64,000 nucleotides of DNA. Source: Solimonas thermocellulolyticum. GTDB lineage: Bacteria > Pseudomonadota > Gammaproteobacteria > Nevskiales > Nevskiaceae. Both the position numbers and the translations under genes were made by a program. The stretch is from the NCBI RefSeq assembly GCF_040327995.1, contig NZ_JBEPIJ010000002.1, forward strand, positions 124,001 through 188,000. The letters are read 5' to 3'. The notes beneath the pieces are model-generated. The model had not been told where the DNA came from, ran no database searches, and worked only from the letters and a program-made list of their open reading frames with translations. Shown one piece after another: positions 35,859-42,909 of the stretch. The stretch's first letter is position 1. Each line of letters starts with the position of its first letter.

Positions 35859-36667
35859 AGATCCCCGCCGGCGGAGTGGATGCTGGTCAGCGCGGTCGAG
35901 ATCCGCAGTTGCAGCGGCAGCACCGGCGGTTCGCGTTCGAGGCGGCGGATCAGCTCCGACGGCCGCACCAATTCCACGCCGAGCCGCGCAAGCTGCGGCA
36001 GGGTTTGCTCGAGCACCTCGATTGTCTCGGGATAGGGGTGGCCGATCGCCAGCGCGCCGCCGCTGCGTCGCGCCAGCGCGATCAGGCGTGCGAACTGCGC
36101 GCGCACGGCCTCCGCGCCGCGTTCATGGTCGAGGAACACGTGTCTTCGCGTCGCCGGGATGCCGTAGGCGCGCGCCAGCGGGTAGGCGAGGCTGTGGCGG
36201 CTGGTCATGCTGTCGACGAAAAAGCGTGTGCCGTGCAGGGAAAGCTGGCGCATCACCGCGTGCATCGTGCCGCGGCTCGCGGTTGCGCGGCTGCCCTGAT
36301 GATTGTTGACGCCGGTGGCGTATGGCACGCTCTCGAGCAGGCGCGCGATGCGACGGCTGCGGACTTCGGCCGTCTCACCGACCCGTATCGCGAGCGGATG
36401 ACCGCTGCCGGTCTCGGGCTCCATCGGCAGATGCACGAGGATTTCCTTGCCGGCGGCGTGGGCCAGCGCGGCGAGGCGCGGCGTGTGCGGGGATTCCGGC
36501 AAAAAAGCGCAGGCCACGGCACCGGGCAGCTCGACCACGCGCCGGTCCTGCTCCCAGCGGTCGCCGAGATCGTCGATGACGATGCTGATCATTGGCGCCG
36601 CCGCCGCGGGGACCGCGCCGGTCCCGATCAGCATTGCCAGCAGCATCCCCCTGAGCTGCCGACGCAC
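35756..36667 (-). CDS. yibQ: Divergent polysaccharide deacetylase family protein (YibQ-like)
   Basis: About 303 residues if started at GTG 36667, which gives a clean signal peptide (RRQLRGMLLAMLIGTGAVPA); TTG 36691 and ATG 36646 are alternatives. The mature part matches PF04748: ISIVIDDLGDRWEQDRRVVE, FLPESPHTPRLAALAH, HLPMEPET and GVNNHQGSRAT. It is predicted periplasmic; the enzymatic activity of this divergent family is unproven. It follows the S41 peptidase and envC on the same strand, the usual septal cell-wall neighbourhood. The last ~35 residues are low-complexity and antisense to the ubiB tail, so the true stop may have been lost. Confidence 0.86.
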   Translation of the reverse strand: MRRQLRGMLLAMLIGTGAVPAAAAPMISIVIDDLGDRWEQDRRVVELPGAVACAFLPESPHTPRLAALAHAAGKEILVHLPMEPETGSGHPLAIRVGETAEVRSRRIARLLESVPYATGVNNHQGSRATASRGTMHAVMRQLSLHGTRFFVDSMTSRHSLAYPLARAYGIPATRRHVFLDHERGAEAVRAQFARLIALARRSGGALAIGHPYPETIEVLEQTLPQLARLGVELVRPSELIRRLEREPPVLPLQLRISTALTSIHSAGGDLQRRSALNNRPSAAAARPQLSSGAPAISGPLPAR

Positions 36668-36677
36668 GGTTTCGAGC

Positions 36678-38018
36678 CTAGCGCGCGGCAATCACCAGGC
36701 CCTTGAGCAGATTCAGGGCCTCGTACAGCGCGTAGTCGTTTTCGGCGAGTTCGCGCGCGGCCTTTTCCTGCTTTTCCGCGGCGGCTCGCTTCTTCTTGAC
36801 CTCTTCTTGGTGCGCGGGGTCGTCGTTCTCGTTGCTCAGGCTCTTGGCCAGATCGGCCTCCGAGATCGGCGTGAACGGCTCGGGCTCGCCGTCCTCGTTG
36901 CGGGCGATGCGCAGAGGCCGGATGACGATGTCGGGTTCGATGCCCTCGGCTTGGATGGAGCGGCCCGACGGCGTGTAATAGCGCGCCGTCGTGATCTTGA
37001 TCGCGCCCTCGTTGGACAACGGCAGGATGGTCTGCACCGAGCCCTTGCCGAAGCTGCGGCTGCCGACGACGATGCCGCGGCGTTGGTCCTGGATCGCGCC
37101 GGCGACGATTTCCGATGCCGAGGCCGAGCCGGCGTTGATCATCACCACGATCGGCTTGCCGTCGAGCACATCGCCAGCGGTCGCGTCGAACTCACGGCTG
37201 CCCTCGCCGTTGCGGCCGCGGATGCTGACGATCGTGCCCTTGTCGAGGAAGGCGTCGCTGACCTTGACCGCCGCATCGAGCACACCGCCGGGGTTGTTGC
37301 GCAGGTCGAGAATCAGGCCGTTGAGCGCACCTTGTGATTCCTTTTCGAGTTTGGCCAGCTCCTTTTGCAGGTTCGGCGCCGTTTCCGTGGTGAAGCTGGA
37401 AATGCGCAGATACCCCAGCCCCGGTTCGAGCAGGCGTCCCCGCACGCTGGCCACCTTGATCACCGCGCGCTCCAGGTGGAGCACCCTGGGTGCTGCCTCA
37501 CCCTCACGCACCAGCGTCAGCGTGATTTTGGTGCCGGGTTCACCGCGCATGCGTTCGACCGCGTCGGACAGCGTCAGGCCCTTGACCGGCGTGTCATCGA
37601 TTTTCACGATCAGATCGCCCGGCTGGATGCCGGCGCGCGCCGCCGGCGTATCGTCGATCGGCGCGACCACGCGCACGAAGCCGTCCTGCATCTGCACTTC
37701 GATCCCCAGCCCGCCGAACTTGCCGGACGTGGCGATGTTCATCTCCTTGAACTCGTCCTTGTCCAGGTACGCCGAGTGCGGGTCGAGCCCGGAGAGCATG
37801 CCGCGCACGGCATTTTCGAGCAGGGTCTTGTCGTCCACCTCCTCGACGTAGTCGGATTTGACCCGGTTGAGGATCTCGACGAAGGTCTGCAGATCCTTCA
37901 CCGGCACGGTTTCGGCCGACTTGGTCTTGTCGGCGAGCACGCCGGAGGTGAGGCTCACCGAGGCGCCGATCAGGACACCGGCGGCAAGCGCCAGCGGCAC
38001 GCGTTGGGTCGGAGACAT
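36678..38018 (-). CDS. S41 family carboxyl-terminal processing peptidase
   Basis: 446 residues. A signal peptide or anchor (RVPLALAAGVLIGASVSLTS) is followed by a PDZ domain (GGLGIEVQMQDGFVRVVAPI, AGIQPGDLIVKID) and the S41 catalytic core with Ser in NAGSASASEIVAGA and Lys in SFGKGSVQTILPL. The tail is a charged coiled coil (HQEEVKKKRAAAEKQEKAA). Ctp proteases of this type cleave periplasmic cell-wall hydrolases or their regulators. It is placed between envC and yibQ, whose start it abuts. Confidence 0.95.
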   Translation of the reverse strand: MSPTQRVPLALAAGVLIGASVSLTSGVLADKTKSAETVPVKDLQTFVEILNRVKSDYVEEVDDKTLLENAVRGMLSGLDPHSAYLDKDEFKEMNIATSGKFGGLGIEVQMQDGFVRVVAPIDDTPAARAGIQPGDLIVKIDDTPVKGLTLSDAVERMRGEPGTKITLTLVREGEAAPRVLHLERAVIKVASVRGRLLEPGLGYLRISSFTTETAPNLQKELAKLEKESQGALNGLILDLRNNPGGVLDAAVKVSDAFLDKGTIVSIRGRNGEGSREFDATAGDVLDGKPIVVMINAGSASASEIVAGAIQDQRRGIVVGSRSFGKGSVQTILPLSNEGAIKITTARYYTPSGRSIQAEGIEPDIVIRPLRIARNEDGEPEPFTPISEADLAKSLSNENDDPAHQEEVKKKRAAAEKQEKAARELAENDYALYEALNLLKGLVIAAR

Positions 38019-38179
38019 GAGATAGCGGAGAACGTGAACCGGACGATCACGATAACAACTGCGAGACGGATCGGAAAGCGCGGCGGTTCACCGTGTGAGG
38101 ATACCGGCGCAGATCGGATCGCGGCCGTCTGCCATCTGGCCACGCACGCGGCGCGGCGCTCCCAGGCGGGCGCGCCCCC

Positions 38180-39343
38180 TCAGCGCGTCAGCCACTGCCC
38201 TGGATCGACCGCCTGGGTGCCCTTGCGCAGTTCAAAATAGACGCCCGGCTGTTCGTGCCCGCCGGTCGTGCCGGCACGCGCCACGACCTGACCGGCGCGC
38301 AGGGTGTCGCCGACCTTGACCGTCGCCGACTGCGCGTGCCCGTACAGACTGTAATAGCCGCCATCGTGCTCCAGCAGCACGATCAAGCCGTAGCGGTGCA
38401 GCCAGCCGACATAAACCACGCGGCCGCGGGCGACCGCCTTGACCGGGGCGCCTTCGGCAGTGCCGATCCAATGGCCTTTCCAGGTCAGCTTGCCGCCGGC
38501 CTTGGCATCGCCGTAACGCGCGATCAGCTTGCCGCGCGCCGGCCACGGCAGCTTGCCGCGCAGCGACGGCAGCGGATTGTCGGAGTAACGGTCGCTGGAC
38601 GGCGCCGGCGGCGGTAGCTCGGACAGAGTCTTTTCGACGCGCTCGATCAGCTCGCGGATCGAACGCTCTTCGCTGCGCAGGCGTTCGAGCTCGGACTTTT
38701 CGTCGACGATGCGCGCTCGCAGCTTGGCGAGCGCACGCGCACGCGCGCCGCGCGACTCGCGCAGCTCTTGGAGGGCCGCTTCCTGGCGCGACTTGAGCTC
38801 GGTCAGGCGTGCGATCTCCGCCTGCAGGCGCTCGGACACCGCTTCGAGCTCATCGACGCGGCTGCGAATGGCCTCGATCGCGCCAGCCTGCGCGCGCTGC
38901 AGGTACTCGTAGTAGACCAGCATGCGGCCGATCCGCTGCACGTCGTTCTGGTTGAGCAGCAACTGCACCTGCCCTTGGCGGCCGATGACATAGGCGGCGC
39001 GCAACTGCTGCGCCAGCGTGCGGTGGCGCTGGTCGAGCGTGCGCCGCGACGCGACGAGCTGCTGCTCGGTGTCGTGGATGCGCGCGCGTTGTGCCTCGAC
39101 CTGCTGCTGCACGGAGGCGCGTTCGGCCTCGGCCGCTGCGATGCGGCGTTCGATCGATTGCAGTTCGCGTGCGAGCGCATCGCGCTGGTTCTGATCCTTC
39201 TCGATCGACTGCGCCAGCTCGTCGATGCGGCTGCGCAGCTTGTCCAGCGTAGCCTGGCGCTCGCGCAGGTCCGCGCTCGCGGCGAGGACGTCGCCGCACA
39301 GCACACACAGCAGCGTGACCACCAGGGCGGCGGGGCGGATCAT
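38180..39343 (-). CDS. envC: Murein hydrolase activator EnvC
   Basis: 387 residues. Signal peptide to about residue 22, then a long coiled coil (about 25-235; for example RQATLDKLRSRIDELAQSIE) and a C-terminal LytM/M23 domain. The zinc-binding histidine and aspartate of active M23 enzymes are replaced (WKGHWIGTAEGAPVKAVARG, YSLYGHAQSATV, VYFELRKG), as in EnvC, which activates AmiA/AmiB amidases rather than cutting wall itself. In many gammaproteobacteria gpmI lies next to envC; here the next gene is the divergent rhodanese. Confidence 0.94.
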   Translation of the reverse strand: MIRPAALVVTLLCVLCGDVLAASADLRERQATLDKLRSRIDELAQSIEKDQNQRDALARELQSIERRIAAAEAERASVQQQVEAQRARIHDTEQQLVASRRTLDQRHRTLAQQLRAAYVIGRQGQVQLLLNQNDVQRIGRMLVYYEYLQRAQAGAIEAIRSRVDELEAVSERLQAEIARLTELKSRQEAALQELRESRGARARALAKLRARIVDEKSELERLRSEERSIRELIERVEKTLSELPPPAPSSDRYSDNPLPSLRGKLPWPARGKLIARYGDAKAGGKLTWKGHWIGTAEGAPVKAVARGRVVYVGWLHRYGLIVLLEHDGGYYSLYGHAQSATVKVGDTLRAGQVVARAGTTGGHEQPGVYFELRKGTQAVDPGQWLTR

Positions 39344-39428
39344 GCGATAATGCTAGCAGTCCACCGTCCTTTGGCTCGCACCGGTTTTGCGGGCCGCTGG
39401 CCCGATTTCCCGATCCCGTAGCCCGCTG

Positions 39429-39854
39429 ATGCAGCAGTTTCTCGAATTCTTCGGCAATCACCCCGGATTGTTCATCGCGCTGGGCGTCGTCGTGGCGCTG
39501 CTGATCGCCAACGAGGTGCATGGCAATCTCACCGGCGGCAAGCGCTTGACGGTGTCCGAGGCGGTGCGCCTGATCAACGATCGCGACCCGATCATCCTCG
39601 ATGTGCGCACGCCGGCCGACTTCAAAAAGGGCCACCTGCTGCGGGCGCGTAACGCGCCGCTGACCAAGTTCGACGAACACCTTGGCCCCATCGCCAAGGA
39701 CAAGGACAAGCCGGTGCTGGTGTATTGCGCGCTCGGCTCGAACGCCGTGACCGCGGCCGAGCGGCTGCGCAAGCTGGGGTTCGCCGAGGTGTACCCGCTG
39801 CGCGGCGGGCTCAATGCCTGGCTCGGCGCGAATCTGCCGGTGACGACGAAGTGA
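39429..39854 (+). CDS. yibN: Membrane-anchored rhodanese-like protein (YibN-like)
   Basis: 141 residues from ATG 39429. One N-terminal membrane helix (LFIALGVVVALLIANEV), then a single rhodanese domain. LDVRTPADFKKGHL is the entry motif, and the active-site loop is VYCALGSNAVTAA with the sulfur-carrying cysteine. It is a likely sulfurtransferase facing the cytoplasm. It heads a yibN-grxC-secB-gpsA run, a conserved gammaproteobacterial order. Confidence 0.93.
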   Translation: MQQFLEFFGNHPGLFIALGVVVALLIANEVHGNLTGGKRLTVSEAVRLINDRDPIILDVRTPADFKKGHLLRARNAPLTKFDEHLGPIAKDKDKPVLVYCALGSNAVTAAERLRKLGFAEVYPLRGGLNAWLGANLPVTTK

Positions 39855-39864
39855 GCCTGTGCAG

Positions 39865-40119
39865 ATGAAGGCGGTACGCATGTACAGCACGCGCACGTGC
39901 CCGTTCTGCGTGATGGCCCGGCGCCTGCTCTCGTCCAAGGGTGTGCAGGTCGATGAGATCGCCGTCGACGGCTGCCCAGAACGCCGCGAGGAGATGACGC
40001 GCATCACCGGACGCTACACCGTGCCCCAGATCTTCGTCGGCGATGTGCACGTCGGCGGCTGTGACGATCTTTATGCGCTCGAGCGTTGCGGGCGCCTCGA
40101 CACCCTCCTCAAGGACTGA
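39865..40119 (+). CDS. grxC: Glutaredoxin 3
   Basis: 84 residues from ATG 39865 (GTG 39859 would add two). The active site CPFC lies in YSTRTCPFCVMARRLL; the cis-proline loop YTVPQIFVGDVHVGGCDDL binds glutathione. It reduces disulfides and glutathionylated proteins in the cytoplasm. It starts 10 bases after the rhodanese stop. Confidence 0.96.
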   Translation: MKAVRMYSTRTCPFCVMARRLLSSKGVQVDEIAVDGCPERREEMTRITGRYTVPQIFVGDVHVGGCDDLYALERCGRLDTLLKD

Positions 40120-40129
40120 CGTTGACCCC

Positions 40130-40660
40130 ATGAGCGAAAAGCCCGAATCCAATCCGAACGCCGGCGCCGCGGCCGGCGGCACCCCGCCCCAGCGGCAGGT
40201 GCTGCTGCAGAAGATCTACTGCAAGGACGCCTCTCTCGAAGTGCCGCTGGCGCCGCAGGTGTTCACGCGCCAGTGGCAGCCGCAGGTGGATGTCCAGGTC
40301 AACACCGATGTCAAGCCGCTCGACGGCGACAACTTCCACGTCGTGCTCGCCGTGACGGTCACAGCCCGACTCGGCGACGACGTCGCGTTCCTCGCCGAGG
40401 CGCATCAGGCCGGCATTTTCCTCGTGCGCGGTTTCGCCAACGCCGAGGAACGCCAGGCGGTGCTCGCCGGCTATTGCCCGGGCCTGATCTTCCCGTTCGC
40501 GCGCGAGACCATCGCCGAACTGGTGCAGCGCGGCGGGTTCCCGCAGCTCTTGCTGCAACCGATCAACTTCGAGGCACTGTATCTGGAGCACCTCAACCGT
40601 ATGCGCGCGCAACAAAAGACGGTCGCAGCGCAAGCCGCGGCGGGCGCGCCGACGCACTGA
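40130..40660 (+). CDS. secB: Protein-export chaperone SecB
   Basis: 176 residues. SecB tetramers hold precursor proteins unfolded and deliver them to SecA. Typical stretches are LQKIYCKDASLEVPLAPQVF, FLVRGFANAEERQAVLAGYC and PFARETIAELVQRGGFPQLL. The N- and C-terminal tails (Ala/Gly-rich) are variable. It is ten bases after grxC. Confidence 0.97.
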   Translation: MSEKPESNPNAGAAAGGTPPQRQVLLQKIYCKDASLEVPLAPQVFTRQWQPQVDVQVNTDVKPLDGDNFHVVLAVTVTARLGDDVAFLAEAHQAGIFLVRGFANAEERQAVLAGYCPGLIFPFARETIAELVQRGGFPQLLLQPINFEALYLEHLNRMRAQQKTVAAQAAAGAPTH

Positions 40661-40699
40661 GCCGCCTTTGCGCGGCGCAGTGCTCACCGGGACGTACGC

Positions 40700-41704
40700 A
40701 TGGCCGACTGCGCGATCGGTGTGATCGGCGCCGGTTCTTTCGGTACCGCGCTGGCCATCCACATCGCCCGCCGCGGCGCACCGACGCTGCTGTGGGGGCG
40801 CGACGCCGCGCGCGTCGCCGCGATGCAGGACGCGCGCGAGAACGCCCAGTATCTGCCCGGTTGCAGCTTCCCGGTCATGCTCACGGCGACGGCCGATCTC
40901 ACGCATCTGGTGGGTGCCTGCGAGGACTTGTTGATCGCCACGCCCTCGCACGCGCTGCGGCAGACGCTGCAGACCCTGGCGCCGATGCTGCGCGAGGCTC
41001 AGGGGCTGGTCGCTGCCTGCAAGGGCTTGGAGCCGGGCAGCGGCCGGCTGGTGCACGAGGTTTTCGCAGACGTCCTCGGGTTGGATCGGCCGTTCGCGGT
41101 ACTGTCGGGCCCGACCTTCGCCAAGGAGTTGGGCATCGGCTTGCCGACGGCGGTCACCATCGCCGCACGCGACGAGGCCTTCGCCGAGAAGATCGCGCTG
41201 CGCCTGCACGGCGGTGGTTTTCGTGCCTACTGGACCGACGATCTTCCCGGCGTCGAGCTCGGCGGCGCCGCCAAGAACGTCATGGCGATCGGCGTGGGCA
41301 TCGCCGACGGCCTGCGGCTCGGCGCGAACACGCGCGCCGCGCTGATCACGCGCGGCATGGCCGAGATCATGCGCCTGGCCGAGGCGCTCGGCGCACGCGC
41401 CGAGACACTGATGGGGCTGTCCGGCATGGGCGATCTGGTGCTGACCTGCACCGACGACCAGTCGCGCAACCGACGCATGGGCCTGTTGCTGGCACAGAAC
41501 AAGTCGGTGGCCGAGGCGATCGCCGAGATCCGCCAAGTAGTCGAAGGCGTCAAGGCCGCGCCCGAGGTCCTGCGGCTGGCGCAGCGGCATGGCGTCGAGA
41601 TGCCAATCACTGCCGCCGTCGCCGCCGTGCTCGACGGGCGCATGAGCCCGGTCGAGGCGGTGCGCGCGCTGGCGACCCGGCCGGCCAAGGCCGAGAACGC
41701 CTGA
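40700..41704 (+). CDS. gpsA: Glycerol-3-phosphate dehydrogenase [NAD(P)+]
   Basis: 334 residues. It makes sn-glycerol 3-phosphate for phospholipid synthesis from dihydroxyacetone phosphate. The cofactor loop GVIGAGSFGTALA, LLWGRDAARVAAMQDAR, LSGPTFAKELG and VELGGAAKNVMAIGVGIADG (with the catalytic lysine) are diagnostic. It is last in the yibN-grxC-secB-gpsA run and convergent with trmL. Confidence 0.97.
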   Translation: MADCAIGVIGAGSFGTALAIHIARRGAPTLLWGRDAARVAAMQDARENAQYLPGCSFPVMLTATADLTHLVGACEDLLIATPSHALRQTLQTLAPMLREAQGLVAACKGLEPGSGRLVHEVFADVLGLDRPFAVLSGPTFAKELGIGLPTAVTIAARDEAFAEKIALRLHGGGFRAYWTDDLPGVELGGAAKNVMAIGVGIADGLRLGANTRAALITRGMAEIMRLAEALGARAETLMGLSGMGDLVLTCTDDQSRNRRMGLLLAQNKSVAEAIAEIRQVVEGVKAAPEVLRLAQRHGVEMPITAAVAAVLDGRMSPVEAVRALATRPAKAENA

Positions 41705-41715
41705 CGGCGACATGC

Positions 41716-42183
41716 TCAGCTTCGCGCGCCGTCGAAGCCGCGCTGACGCCAGACCTCGAACACGGCGACGGCCACGCTGTTCGACAGGTTGAGGCTACGG
41801 TTCCCGGGACGCATCGGCAGGTACAGGCGCTGACGCTCGGGAATCGTGTCGAGCAGATCCTGCGGCAGACCGCGTGTCTCGGGGCCGAACAGCAGCAGGT
41901 CGTCGTCACCGTAGCGCACGCTGTCGAAGCGGATGCGGCCGCGCGTGGTGAAGGCGAGCAGGCGCGCTGCCGGAAAGCATTCGAGCAAGGCAGCGAGCGA
42001 GGCATGGCGCCGGACCACGGCGAGGTCGCGATAGTCGAGTCCGGCACGACGCAGGTGACGATCCTCGAAGGCAAAGCCCAGCGGTTCGATCAGATGCAGT
42101 TCGGCGCCGGTGTTGGCGCACAGGCGCATCACGTTCCCGGTGTTGGGCGGAATCTCCGGCTGGTACAGCACGACGCGAATCAT
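41716..42183 (-). CDS. trmL: tRNA (cytidine/uridine-2'-O)-methyltransferase TrmL
   Basis: 155 residues, SPOUT fold with C-terminal knot. NTGNVMRLCANTGAELHLI, LLLFGPETRGLPQ and LPMRPGNRSLNLSNSVAVAV are the motifs of TrmL, which 2'-O-methylates the wobble base of tRNA-Leu isoacceptors. Its start shares an ATGA overlap with the stop of the DUF2007 gene upstream. Confidence 0.95.
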   Translation of the reverse strand: MIRVVLYQPEIPPNTGNVMRLCANTGAELHLIEPLGFAFEDRHLRRAGLDYRDLAVVRRHASLAALLECFPAARLLAFTTRGRIRFDSVRYGDDDLLLFGPETRGLPQDLLDTIPERQRLYLPMRPGNRSLNLSNSVAVAVFEVWRQRGFDGARS

Positions 42184-42485
42184 GCCGGACGCTCACTGCC
42201 GCAGGACCAGCAAACCTCGAAGGTCACCGGCGAGCACTCGCCGCAGACGCATGGCCAGCAGGCGTGCGCGTGGCGGCGGCGTTCGTATTGGCGCAACAGC
42301 TCGCGCGCGTGGGCCTCGTCGGCCTCGTCGCGCAGCGCCAGTCTCGGATAGACGTCCGCCTGCAGTTCGCCGCGCGCGCCCCAAAGCGGCGCGCCGAGCA
42401 CGACGGTCTCGATGCCATGCGCCGCGAGAAAGGCGCGCAGAATCTCGGCCTCGACCGGGTCGGCGGCGGAATAGACGGGAATCAT
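42180..42485 (-). CDS. DUF2007 domain protein
   Basis: 101 residues. The N-terminal half matches the DUF2007 putative signal-transducing fold (VYSAADPVEAEILRAFLAAH, GIETVVLG). The C-terminus has two cysteine pairs (CWPCVCGECS and CWSCGSERPA), which suggest a zinc ribbon. The start at 42485 is chosen because the domain begins immediately. Function unknown. It is translationally coupled to trmL. Confidence 0.82.
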   Translation of the reverse strand: MIPVYSAADPVEAEILRAFLAAHGIETVVLGAPLWGARGELQADVYPRLALRDEADEAHARELLRQYERRRHAHACWPCVCGECSPVTFEVCWSCGSERPA

Positions 42486-42527
42486 GGGCCATTGTAGGCG
42501 CATGGCCAAGTTCGTCTCGACCCGGGT

Positions 42528-42556
42528 TTGACACCTCCGCAGGCCCTGCCTAAGCT
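42528..42556 (+). promoter_or_regulatory. Sigma-70 promoter for the 42597 gene
   Basis: TTGACA (42528-42533), a 17-base spacer, then TAAGCT (42551-42556). It precedes the small envelope-protein gene by 40 bases and points the right way. The -35 hexamer is perfect; the -10 keeps the TA...T pattern. Confidence 0.6.
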
Positions 42557-42596
42557 GCGGTAAACGCAAAAAGCGACACCGGATGCGGGGCTTACG

Positions 42597-42887
42597 ATGA
42601 ATTCCTTGAAACGATATGCAGTGGCGGCGGTGCTCGTGCTGAGTGCGTCAGCGGCCCATGCCCAGATCGACAGCGTGGACGAATCCCCGTCGGCCGCGGC
42701 CATGGCCTTCGACTTCGCCGTGGTGCGTCCCTTGGGCCTGGTGGCCACCGTCGGCGGCATCGCGCTGTTCATCGCACAACTGCCGTTTGCCCTGATCCAG
42801 GGCGAGCCGCCGAGCGAGCCGGCACGTCGCTTCGTCGTCGAACCTGCGGCCTACACCTTCAGCCGGCCGCTGGGCGAACTCGAATGA
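42597..42887 (+). CDS. Small envelope protein of unknown function
   Basis: 96 residues. It has a signal peptide (MNSLKRYAVAAVLVLSASAA, cleaved after AHA) and one further hydrophobic segment (PLGLVATVGGIALFIAQLPFA), followed by a conserved-looking C-terminus ending RPLGELE. Similar short proteins occur in Pseudomonas and relatives, sometimes mislabelled multidrug transporter; no function is known. A good promoter lies upstream and it converges on the M16 protease gene. Confidence 0.7.
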   Translation: MNSLKRYAVAAVLVLSASAAHAQIDSVDESPSAAAMAFDFAVVRPLGLVATVGGIALFIAQLPFALIQGEPPSEPARRFVVEPAAYTFSRPLGELE

Positions 42888-42909
42888 AATGACGCCGCCG
42901 GCGCGCCGA

